6,587 bases of DNA from an uncultured Eubacteriales bacterium. Its GTDB lineage: Bacteria > Bacillota > Clostridia > Oscillospirales > Oscillospiraceae. Position numbers and translations under genes: made by a program. The DNA is taken from positions 1 to 6,587 of the forward strand of contig URTG01000098.1 in the NCBI GenBank assembly GCA_900550705.1, written 5' to 3'. The notes beneath the pieces are model-generated. The model had not been told where the DNA came from and searched no databases. It saw nothing but the letters and a program-made list of their open reading frames with translations. Below, piece by piece: positions 1-5,557 of the stretch. Within the stretch, counting starts at the first letter, position 1; each line of letters starts with the position of its first letter.

Positions 1-1737
1 CGCCATGTGCTGCTCCGGCGCCAGACAGGTCACGGTGAGGGTGTCATCCTCCCGGAGGGGCTGTCCGTCCCGGGTGATGCCGGTGAGCGTATAGCTGCCG
101 TTGTCCTCCTTCACCTCCACCGCAATGCCGCTGACCACCGGCAGGGAGCCGCGGTTGAAGGGCACAAGCCCGCCCACATAGCCCTCCACAAAGTCGCGGA
201 CGGTCTCCGCCAGCGCTGCGCCGGTCATGGTGCACCGGTAGGCCGTCAGCCCGTTGGGCATGATCATCGAGGCGGCCATTTCAGCGGTATAGTCCGCCTG
301 AAGCACGCTGCCGGTAAAGCTGTTTGCCGCGGCAATGAGCACATCAGATCCATAAACGCCCCGCAGGGTGTTCGCCATCACGGAGGCGGAGGCAATGCCT
401 CCCTCCCGATGGAACACGTTGGAATAGCTCTGTCCGGAGCGCAGCACCACCGCGTCTGCGGCCTGCTCCTCCCCGGCCAGCAGCCGGGTGTTGAACGCCT
501 GATACGCCTGCTCCGCCGTGTACTCCCCCGCGATCATTTTGGAGACGACCTCCTGGGAGACGGCGAAGAACTCGTTGGAGGCGATGCGGATGTACATATG
601 GTTTTCTTCCACCACGCTGCGGACATCCTTCAAGGAATCACTCAGCCGCAGGCCGACATTCTGACTGTAGCTCAGCACGTCCTGCCCGTCGGCAACGATG
701 CGGTCCTGCGCCACCTCAGAGAGCATCACATTCAGTACCCTCATGGCCTTCTCCCGGCGCGCGCTGTCCTGCTCCAGGCTGCGGTTCAGGGCGACCTGGA
801 AATAGGGGGTGGTCATCAGCCACCGCTCGCCGTTCTGACCGAAGAAGGGCTGGAAGATCGCGTCGATGCCCTCGTCCCGGAACATCTTCACGCCGGCGGA
901 GCTGCCAAAGTACATGGCCACCTGTCCGTTCCGGAACATCCCGGTCACATCGTCGTCGCTCAGCGCCAGGTCGTCCGCCGTCAGGTGGGTGTCCTGAATG
1001 AACTGCTCCATCCGCGCAAAGGCCCCGGGCCACACGGTGTCGTCCAGACCGACCCGGGCGGTGCTGGCCGGGTCGCTGTATGCAGTGCGCCACTTGCGCC
1101 CCTCCGTGGTAGTCAGCTCGGCGGCGCAAAGCCCATGAAGCGTCTCGATGCAGGTGTAGTCATACTTATAATCGGCAGTAAAGCCCCGGAGGCCCACCGC
1201 CTCAAACGCCTGACAGGCTGCGGCAAAGCTTTCGTAATCGGTGGGCAGGGGAATGTCATACTGCGTAAACAGGCCGCGGTTGACCACAAAGCCGTGGGCA
1301 TCCGCGCAGACCGGCAGCCAGTTCACGCTGCCGTCCTCATTTTTGAATCTGCTGAGATAGGTATTGTACACCGCGCCCGCCTCGTTGGTGGTGGCAAGGT
1401 CCATCAGGCTGTCCTTCAAGGGGGCTGCATCGTGCAGCGAGAAGCGACAGCAGGTGATAATGTCCGGCAGACCGCCGTTCTCCTGTAAAAACCGATAAAA
1501 ATCCAGGTTGTTGTTGCCCACGATGAATTCCACATTCACATCGGGCAGTTGGGCCTGGACATAGGGGGCATAGCTCTCATACAGGGCAGTGGTCCACAGA
1601 TACACCTGAATGGTGTCGGCCTCCTCCTGCCCCTGGGTCTGCTCCCCGCTCGTTCCGCTGCATCCGGCCAGCAGGGATACCCCCATGGCCAGCGCCAGCA
1701 GCATGAAACAAAGGCGGCGTGCTGTTCTTTTTTTCAT
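1..1737 (-). CDS. Lipoprotein: ABC solute-binding domain fused to a 5'-nucleotidase C-terminal-like domain (3' end missing)
   Basis: The gene reads leftward from ATG at 1737 and is still open at base 1, giving 579 visible residues. Residues 1-26 are a lipoprotein signal peptide: basic MKKRTARR, a hydrophobic stretch, and lipobox LLAGC with Cys26 as the probable lipidated residue, so the protein should sit on the outer face of the membrane. Residues about 42-420 look like a family 1 extracellular solute-binding protein: a short beta strand (TIQVYLWTT), NWLPVCADAHGFVVNRGLF at 139-157 in the usual place for a hinge segment, and GQVAMYFGSS at 271-280. From about residue 445 the sequence changes to a pattern resembling the 5'-nucleotidase C-terminal domain: ASVMANTLRGVYGSDVLIAA, a degenerate NSFTGSV where the family has NxGGxR, then MTGAALAETV and LPVVSGIAVEV. 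No DxH or GNHE metallophosphoesterase motif is visible upstream, so catalysis is not expected. Ligand unknown. A GAGGAG ribosome site (1748-1753) lies 10 nt before the start. No permease gene is in view. Confidence 0.85.
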   Translation of the reverse strand, partial: MKKRTARRLCFMLLALAMGVSLLAGCSGTSGEQTQGQEEADTIQVYLWTTALYESYAPYVQAQLPDVNVEFIVGNNNLDFYRFLQENGGLPDIITCCRFSLHDAAPLKDSLMDLATTNEAGAVYNTYLSRFKNEDGSVNWLPVCADAHGFVVNRGLFTQYDIPLPTDYESFAAACQAFEAVGLRGFTADYKYDYTCIETLHGLCAAELTTTEGRKWRTAYSDPASTARVGLDDTVWPGAFARMEQFIQDTHLTADDLALSDDDVTGMFRNGQVAMYFGSSAGVKMFRDEGIDAIFQPFFGQNGERWLMTTPYFQVALNRSLEQDSARREKAMRVLNVMLSEVAQDRIVADGQDVLSYSQNVGLRLSDSLKDVRSVVEENHMYIRIASNEFFAVSQEVVSKMIAGEYTAEQAYQAFNTRLLAGEEQAADAVVLRSGQSYSNVFHREGGIASASVMANTLRGVYGSDVLIAAANSFTGSVLQADYTAEMAASMIMPNGLTAYRCTMTGAALAETVRDFVEGYVGGLVPFNRGSLPVVSGIAVEVKEDNGSYTLTGITRDGQPLREDDTLTVTCLAPEQHMA

Positions 1738-1763
1738 TCACATCCCTCTCCTCACAGCCCGTG

Positions 1764-1795
1764 GCCGCTGCCGCCCTCCGGCGGAGCGAAGCGGC
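1764..1795 (-). other. GC-rich hairpin in the 5' leader of the lipoprotein gene
   Basis: Two nested inverted repeats are visible: an outer GCCGC (1764-1768) with GCGGC (1791-1795), and an inner CCGCC (1771-1775) with GGCGG (1780-1784) around a 4-nt loop. It lies between the predicted promoter and the ribosome-binding site, so the leader RNA could fold here. No T-tract follows on the minus strand, so it is not an intrinsic terminator. It could be an RNA-stability element, a regulatory stem or a scrap of a dispersed repeat; the sequence does not decide. Confidence 0.4.
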
Positions 1796-1819
1796 ACAGC
1801 ATGACAGAGATTCCAAAAC

Positions 1820-1848
1820 ATTTTACCACCATCCCCAATACTTTTCAA
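1820..1848 (-). promoter_or_regulatory. Predicted sigma-A promoter of the lipoprotein gene
   Basis: On the minus strand there is a -35 box TTGAAA (1843-1848), a 17-bp spacer and a -10 box TAAAAT (1820-1825). The -10 is directly preceded by TGG, which fits an extended -10 (TGn) element. Each hexamer differs from the TTGACA/TATAAT consensus by one base. Transcription would start near 1813 and give a leader of about 75 nt. The promoter lies past the terminator of the purine operon, so the lipoprotein gene should be an independent unit. Confidence 0.75.
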
Positions 1849-1941
1849 TCAATTCTTCGACATTTCTTCCAAAAAACACCGTGAGGCCTGTGGAAACGGC
1901 GGCTTTCCCGCCTTGACCGTCCGCCCTATTCTCTATCAGCG

Positions 1942-1971
1942 AAAAAGAAAGCGGAGGTCGATGGCCTCCGC
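1942..1971 (-). terminator. Intrinsic terminator ending the purine operon
   Basis: On the minus strand a perfect 7-bp stem GCGGAGG / CCTCCGC (1965-1971 and 1951-1957) with a 7-nt loop is followed at once by TTTCTTTTT (1942-1950). It lies 20 bp past the stop codon of the HAD phosphatase gene. On the plus strand there is no comparable T-run after the stem, so it acts in one direction. Confidence 0.88.
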
Positions 1972-1991
1972 TTGTATGAGTGCAGCGTCTT

Positions 1992-2663
1992 TTATTGTAA
2001 TTCCTCCGCCAGGAAGTCCCGCAGCTCTGTCAGCGAAGCAAACCGGCGGAAAATTTTCTCCTCCAGCTCCGCGTCCGGCGGGATGAGGTCCGGGATCATC
2101 ACGGTGGGCAGGCCCGCCGCCGTGGCGGAGAGGATGCCGTTGCGGCTGTCCTCCACCGCCAGGGCCCGGGCGGGGTCCACCCCCAGGCGCTGACAGGCCA
2201 CCTGATAGATCTGCGGGTCGGGCTTGCCCCGGTGGATCTGGTCGCCGGTGACGATCTCCCGGAAGTAGTGCCCCAGCCCGGTCAGCTCCAGCCGCCGGGC
2301 GGTGCGCTCCCCGCCGGTGGAGGTGGCCAGGGCCATGGGGATGTGCCGCTGGGCCAGAAAGTCCAGAATTTCCCGGACCCCCGGCTTCATGGGCACGCCG
2401 TTCTGCTCCATTTTCTCCTGGGAGCGGCGGGAGCAGATCAGCAGAAAGTCCTCCGCCGGGAAGTCAGGCCCCATAATCTCCCGCAGATGGTCCCGGATGT
2501 CCGGCCGGGGGCGGCCGATGAACTCCTCGTAGCGCTCCCAGACGGGCAGACAGTTCATTTTTGTGCCCACCTCGAACCAGGTGCCCCGGCTCAGGTTCTC
2601 GGTGTCAAAGAGGGTGCCGTCCACGTCGAAGACCACGGCATCCAGCGTCAGTCCCTTGCTCAT
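1992..2663 (-). CDS. HAD-superfamily hydrolase, beta-phosphoglucomutase/phosphatase-like
   Basis: A 223-residue cytoplasmic HAD protein with all four motifs: motif I DVDGT (13-17; Asp13 nucleophile, Asp15 acid/base), motif II ATST (113-116), motif III GKPDP (Lys147) and motif IV EDS (171-173). Residues about 20-85 form the small helical cap expected between motifs I and II, which places it in the subfamily IA group with beta-phosphoglucomutase and phosphoglycolate-type phosphatases. Length is normal. The start is ATG at 2663, whose ATGA overlaps the purD stop codon by 4 bp; the open frame extends further upstream but that part lies inside purD and does not look like a HAD protein. The overlap implies translational coupling to purD. 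The substrate cannot be read from the sequence; a sugar phosphate or nucleotide is plausible. The TAA stop is followed by a strong terminator, so this is the last gene of the operon. Confidence 0.9.
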   Translation of the reverse strand: MSKGLTLDAVVFDVDGTLFDTENLSRGTWFEVGTKMNCLPVWERYEEFIGRPRPDIRDHLREIMGPDFPAEDFLLICSRRSQEKMEQNGVPMKPGVREILDFLAQRHIPMALATSTGGERTARRLELTGLGHYFREIVTGDQIHRGKPDPQIYQVACQRLGVDPARALAVEDSRNGILSATAAGLPTVMIPDLIPPDAELEEKIFRRFASLTELRDFLAEELQ

Positions 2664-3916
2664 ACCTTGCCGATGTCCGTGCGGAAGTGCATATCCCGGA
2701 AGTGGATGGGCTTGGCGGCGGCGTAGGCGTTGGCGATGGCCTCCTCCAGCGTCTCGCCCCGGGCGGTAACGCCCAGGACCCGGCCGCCGGCGGTGACGAT
2801 GTCGCCGTTGTCCGCCTTCTGGGTGCCGGCGTGGAAGACCACGGCGGACTTGCCCGCCTCCTCCAGGCCGGAGATGGGGTAGCCCTTCTGATACTCCACA
2901 GGGTAGCCCCCGGAGGCCAGCACGATGCAGCAGGCCGCGCCGGACTTCCACCGGATGTCCACCTGGTCCAGGGTGCCGTTCACGCAGGCCTGGAAGATGT
3001 CCAGCAGGTCGCTGTCCAGCATAGACAGGATGGGCTGGGTCTCCGGGTCACCGAAGCGGGCGTTGTACTCCACCACCTTGGGGCCGTCCTTGGTGAGCAT
3101 CAGGCCGAAGTAGATGACGCCCTGGAAGGGCCGGCCCTCGGCCTTCAGCGCGGCCACGGTGGGCTGGAAAATCTCCTTCTGGCAGCGGGCGGCGATCTCC
3201 GGGGTGTATTTGGGCGAGGGGCAGAAGGCACCCATGCCGCCGGTATTGGGGCCCTGGTTGCCGTCGTAGGCCCGCTTGTGGTCCTGGCTGGACAGCATGG
3301 GGACCAGGTGCTCCCCATCGCAGAAGGCCAGCACCGTGACCTCGGGACCCACCATGCACTCCTCAATGACCACGGTGGAGCCGGAGGCGCCGAACTTGTG
3401 GTCCTCCATCATGGCGCGGACGGCCTGCTCGGCCTCCTCCACCGTGGCGGCCACCACCACGCCCTTGCCCAGGGCCAGGCCGTCGGCCTTGACCACGATG
3501 GGCGCGCCCTGGGCGTGGATGTAGGCCAGGGCCTTGTCCAGCTCGGTAAAGGTCTCATACTGAGCGGTGGGGATGTGGTACTTCTTCATCAGGGACTTGG
3601 AAAACGCCTTGCTGGCCTCGATAATGGCGGCGTTGGCCCGGGGACCGAAGGCGGGGATGCCCGCCGCCTCCAGGGCATCTACCATGCCCAGAGCCAGGGG
3701 GTCGTCGGGGGCCACCATGACAAAGTCCATGCGGTTCTCCTTGGCCCACTGCACCATGGCCTCCACATCCGTGGCTTTGATGGGCACACAGGTGGCCACC
3801 TGGGCAATGCCCGCATTCCCCGGCGCACAGAACAGCTCCGTCACCTTGGGGCTCTGGGCCAGCTTCCAACAAATCGCGTGCTCGCGGCCGCCGCCGCCAA
3901 CTACTAATACCTTCAT
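2660..3916 (-). CDS. purD: Phosphoribosylamine-glycine ligase (GAR synthetase)
   Basis: A 418-residue ATP-grasp enzyme joining 5-phosphoribosylamine and glycine with ATP to make glycinamide ribonucleotide, step two of purine synthesis. Visible features: N-terminal loop VVGGGGREHA (5-14); APGNAG (31-36); ATP-grasp segment VVKADGLALGKGVVVA (141-156); VIEECMVGPEV (183-193); QDHKRAYDGNQGPNTGGMGA (211-230), which is the family signature region; metal/ATP-binding YNARFGDPETQ (284-294); and the usual C-terminal domain. Length is typical for stand-alone PurD. The segment VAPDDPL (68-74) differs from the VGPExPL I expect in most PurD proteins. Start ATG at 3916 fits the N-terminal beta strand MKVLVVGGGG; the ribosome site AGAAAGG (3928-3934) is weak and 11 nt away. 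The gene is separated from the formyltransferase gene by the four-helix-bundle cassette and overlaps the HAD gene by 4 bp. Confidence 0.97.
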   Translation of the reverse strand: MKVLVVGGGGREHAICWKLAQSPKVTELFCAPGNAGIAQVATCVPIKATDVEAMVQWAKENRMDFVMVAPDDPLALGMVDALEAAGIPAFGPRANAAIIEASKAFSKSLMKKYHIPTAQYETFTELDKALAYIHAQGAPIVVKADGLALGKGVVVAATVEEAEQAVRAMMEDHKFGASGSTVVIEECMVGPEVTVLAFCDGEHLVPMLSSQDHKRAYDGNQGPNTGGMGAFCPSPKYTPEIAARCQKEIFQPTVAALKAEGRPFQGVIYFGLMLTKDGPKVVEYNARFGDPETQPILSMLDSDLLDIFQACVNGTLDQVDIRWKSGAACCIVLASGGYPVEYQKGYPISGLEEAGKSAVVFHAGTQKADNGDIVTAGGRVLGVTARGETLEEAIANAYAAAKPIHFRDMHFRTDIGKV

Positions 3917-3941
3917 AAAGATAACAACCTTTCTGTTTCGT

Positions 3942-3972
3942 GTGAAGTTAGGAGGGATGAGTTAGGAGTTAT
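3942..3972 (+). repeat. Left heptamer array of the cassette
   Basis: On the plus strand four 7-bp units follow one another: GTGAAGT (3942-3948), TAGGAGG (3949-3955), GATGAGT (3956-3962), TAGGAGT (3963-3969), ending in TAT. The same units occur in inverted orientation at 4347-4384. Exact shared blocks are GAAGTTAGGAGG (3944-3955), GATGAGTTAG (3956-3965) and TAGGAGTTAT (3963-3972). The array lies between the four-helix gene stop codon and the purD ribosome site. Confidence 0.85.
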
Positions 3973-3994
3973 TCTTCCTTGCTCCTCTGCCGTA

Positions 3995-4348
3995 TCACTC
4001 ATTCTTCACGGTATAGGTTATCGAAGCCAGAATTCTTCTCAATTCCTCGCAGTCCTGGTTCATGGAACGATACTCTGCCTCGTTCAGATAGCTGCAAAGA
4101 TACAACAATTCCAGCCAGTAGAGGGTCTCTCCACATTCCTTCAGCGCAATGTACACCTTATTTAAGAAGTCTTTCCGACTGCTGCCATACTGTGCCTCTG
4201 CCAGATTGGCCCCGATGCTGGTTCCACTGCGAAGAAGCTGCTTGGATAGTACATATTCCTTCTTCTGTTCGCACAGATACCGGTATAAATCGACCACACG
4301 CTTGGCGAAAGCCAAGCTCTTTCGGCGGCTTGGGCTATCGTCAGCCAT
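3995..4348 (-). CDS. Four-helix-bundle protein of the S23/Avd family
   Basis: A 117-residue protein with the signature of the 23S rRNA intervening-sequence protein family (TIGR02436/PF05635 type): QLLRSGTSIGANLAEA at 37-52. Predicted helices run at about 10-29, 31-54, 56-86 and 90-114, the family's four antiparallel helices. There is no signal peptide or membrane segment. Known relatives are the S23 proteins encoded in rRNA intervening sequences and Avd, the accessory protein of diversity-generating retroelements; both form basic, nucleic-acid-binding pentamers. Neither an rRNA nor a reverse transcriptase is in this window, so its role is unknown. The start ATG at 4348 directly follows the right heptamer array, which supplies an AGGAGG ribosome site 8 nt upstream. 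The gene has no visible promoter and would be read from the purine transcript. Its low GC suggests it arrived from elsewhere. Confidence 0.88.
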   Translation of the reverse strand: MADDSPSRRKSLAFAKRVVDLYRYLCEQKKEYVLSKQLLRSGTSIGANLAEAQYGSSRKDFLNKVYIALKECGETLYWLELLYLCSYLNEAEYRSMNQDCEELRRILASITYTVKNE

Positions 4349-4384
4349 AACTCCTACCTCCTAACTTCTAACTCATCACTCATC
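4347..4384 (-). repeat. Right heptamer array of the cassette
   Basis: Read on the minus strand from 4384, five 7-bp units follow one another: GATGAGT (4378-4384), GATGAGT (4371-4377), TAGAAGT (4364-4370), TAGGAGG (4357-4363), TAGGAGT (4350-4356), ending in TAT. It is the inverted counterpart of 3942-3972, with related units in a different order and number. The outermost unit contributes two bases of the formyltransferase stop codon TGA (4383-4385); the final TAT runs into the ATG of the four-helix gene. Confidence 0.85.
4357..4362 (-). promoter_or_regulatory. Ribosome-binding site embedded in a heptamer repeat
   Basis: AGGAGG on the minus strand is part of the TAGGAGG heptamer and lies 8 nt before the ATG of the four-helix gene. 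It is a full-strength Shine-Dalgarno match, so the repeat itself provides the translation signal and the cassette can be expressed wherever it lands in a transcribed region. Confidence 0.75.
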
Positions 4385-5555
4385 AGTGGTGGAACAGCCG
4401 CACTCCCGTAAACGCCATGACCATTCCGTATTTGTCCGCGGTCTCGATGACCAGGTCGTCCCGGATGGAGCCGCCGGGCTGGACGATGTAGTCCACGCCG
4501 GACTTGTGGGCGCGCTCCACGTTGTCGCCGAAGGGGAAGAAGGCGTCGGAGCCGACGGTGACGCCGGAGAGCTGGGCCACCCAGGCGTCCTTCTCCTCCT
4601 TGGTGAGGACGGCGGGCTTCTCCGCAAAGATGGTCTGCCACGCGCCCTCGGCCAGCACGTCGTCGTGCTCCTCGGAGATATAAAGGTCGATGGCGTTGTC
4701 CCGGTTGGGGCGGCGGATGCCGTCTACGAATTTCAGTCCCAGGACCTTGGGGTGCTGGCGCAGCCACCAGATGTTGGCCTTGTCCCCCGCCAGGCGGGTG
4801 CAGTGGATGCGGCTCTGCTGGCCCGCGCCCACGCCGATGGTCATGCCGTTTTTCACATAGCACACCGAGTTGGACTGGGTGTATTTCAGGGTGATGAGGG
4901 CCACCAGCATATCGTTTTTGGCCTGGTCGGACAGGTCCTTGTTTTTCGTCACGATGTTGTTCAGCAGGTCCCGGGTCAGCTCCAGGTCGTTGTACCGCTG
5001 CTCAAAGGTCAGGCCGAAGATGTTCCGCCGCTCCACCGGGGCGGGGGTGTAGTCCGGGTCGATTCGGATGACGTTGTAGCCCCCCTTGCGCTTGGCCTTC
5101 AGGATGGTCAGGGCCTCGTCGGTAAAGCCTGGGGCAATCACGCCGTCAGACACCTCCTCCGCCAGGAAGCGGGCGGTGTCGCCGTCGCACACGTGGGACA
5201 GGGCGGCCCAGTCGCCGAAGGAGCACAGCCGGTCGGCCCCCCGGGCCCGGATATAGGCGCAGGCGATGGGGGACAGCTCCCCCGCCGGGGCGCAGTAGAT
5301 GGCCCGCTCCACGTCGCTGAGAGGCAGCCCCAGGGCGGCCCCCGCCGGGGAGACGTGCTTGAAGGAGGCGGCGGCGGGCAGGCCGGTGGCCTTGCTCAGC
5401 GCCCGGACCAGCTGCCAGGAGTTCAGCGCGTCCATAAAGTTGATGTATCCGGGGCGGCCGTTGAGCACCGTCAGGGGCAGCTCCCCCTCCTCCATGTACA
5501 GGCGGGCGGGCTTCTGGTTGGGGTTGCAGCCGTATTTCAGTTCCAGCTCCTTCAT
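4383..5555 (-). CDS. AICAR formyltransferase, stand-alone (PurH C-terminal half)
   Basis: A 390-residue single-domain enzyme that formylates AICAR with 10-formyltetrahydrofolate to give FAICAR, the step before IMP. It corresponds to the transformylase half of bifunctional PurH; the cyclohydrolase half is absent and replaced by the gene just upstream. Such stand-alone forms have been called PurV. Motifs: LKYGCNPNQ (6-14), VLNGRPGYIN (30-39), SFKHVSPAG (64-72) with the Lys66-His67 pair matching catalytic Lys266-His267 of human ATIC, KYTQSN (224-229), GAGQQSR (243-249), SDAFFPFGDN (336-345), QPGGS (359-363) and C-terminal RLFHH. As I recall the families, KYTQSNSVCY, GAGQQSRIHC and RLFHH are closer to animal ATIC than to E. 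coli PurH. NPNQ replaces the usual NPHQ. ATG at 5555 is chosen because GGAGG lies 7 nt upstream; the in-frame GTG at 5561 is only 1 nt from that site. The start is 2 nt past the cyclohydrolase stop. Confidence 0.95.
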   Translation of the reverse strand: MKELELKYGCNPNQKPARLYMEEGELPLTVLNGRPGYINFMDALNSWQLVRALSKATGLPAAASFKHVSPAGAALGLPLSDVERAIYCAPAGELSPIACAYIRARGADRLCSFGDWAALSHVCDGDTARFLAEEVSDGVIAPGFTDEALTILKAKRKGGYNVIRIDPDYTPAPVERRNIFGLTFEQRYNDLELTRDLLNNIVTKNKDLSDQAKNDMLVALITLKYTQSNSVCYVKNGMTIGVGAGQQSRIHCTRLAGDKANIWWLRQHPKVLGLKFVDGIRRPNRDNAIDLYISEEHDDVLAEGAWQTIFAEKPAVLTKEEKDAWVAQLSGVTVGSDAFFPFGDNVERAHKSGVDYIVQPGGSIRDDLVIETADKYGMVMAFTGVRLFHH

Positions 5556-5557
5556 GG

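Larger units (their letters stand above)
3942..4384 (-). mobile_element. Candidate single-gene cassette with heptamer inverted-repeat ends
   Basis: A 443-bp unit made of one small gene (3995-4348) between two inverted arrays of 7-bp repeats (3942-3972 and 4347-4384). It sits between two conserved purine genes whose products are intact. Its coding part is AT-richer than its surroundings: 85 of 180 bases are G or C over 4021-4200 (47%), against 40 of 60 (67%) at 3301-3360 in purD. It contains no transposase, integrase or reverse transcriptase and I see no target-site duplication, so mobility is inferred from composition, position and the paired ends. If it moves, an enzyme encoded elsewhere, or ordinary recombination between heptamers, must do the work. 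The alternative is an old resident gene whose flanking repeats arose locally. Confidence 0.55.

Noticed and set aside
7..1488. Long plus-strand open frame (493 codons) opposite the lipoprotein gene
   Set aside because: Its translation is low in complexity and rich in His, Gly, Arg and Val without domains. The opposite strand has a signal peptide, lipobox and solute-binding motifs. Long antisense frames are expected where third codon positions are GC-rich.
1892..1912. Small hairpin GGCGG-CTTTC-CCGCC as a second terminator or operator
   Set aside because: The stem is only 5 bp, no T-run follows on either strand, and similar chance stems are frequent in GC-rich DNA.
2664..2951. N-terminal extension of the HAD open frame upstream of 2663
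   Set aside because: The extra 96 codons lie within purD in another frame and are Arg/Gly-rich without HAD features; ATG at 2663 with the 4-bp overlap begins just before motif I as the family requires.
2561..3907. Plus-strand open frame (448 codons) opposite purD
   Set aside because: It mirrors purD almost exactly and has no recognisable motifs; purD on the minus strand has full ATP-grasp signatures.
3995..4348. Diversity-generating retroelement, because the protein resembles Avd
   Set aside because: No reverse transcriptase, template repeat or variable repeat is present; the open frames on both sides are purine genes.
3942..4384. CRISPR array, because of short repeated units at both ends
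   Set aside because: The units are 7 bp, directly adjacent with no spacers, and lie in inverted orientation around a gene.
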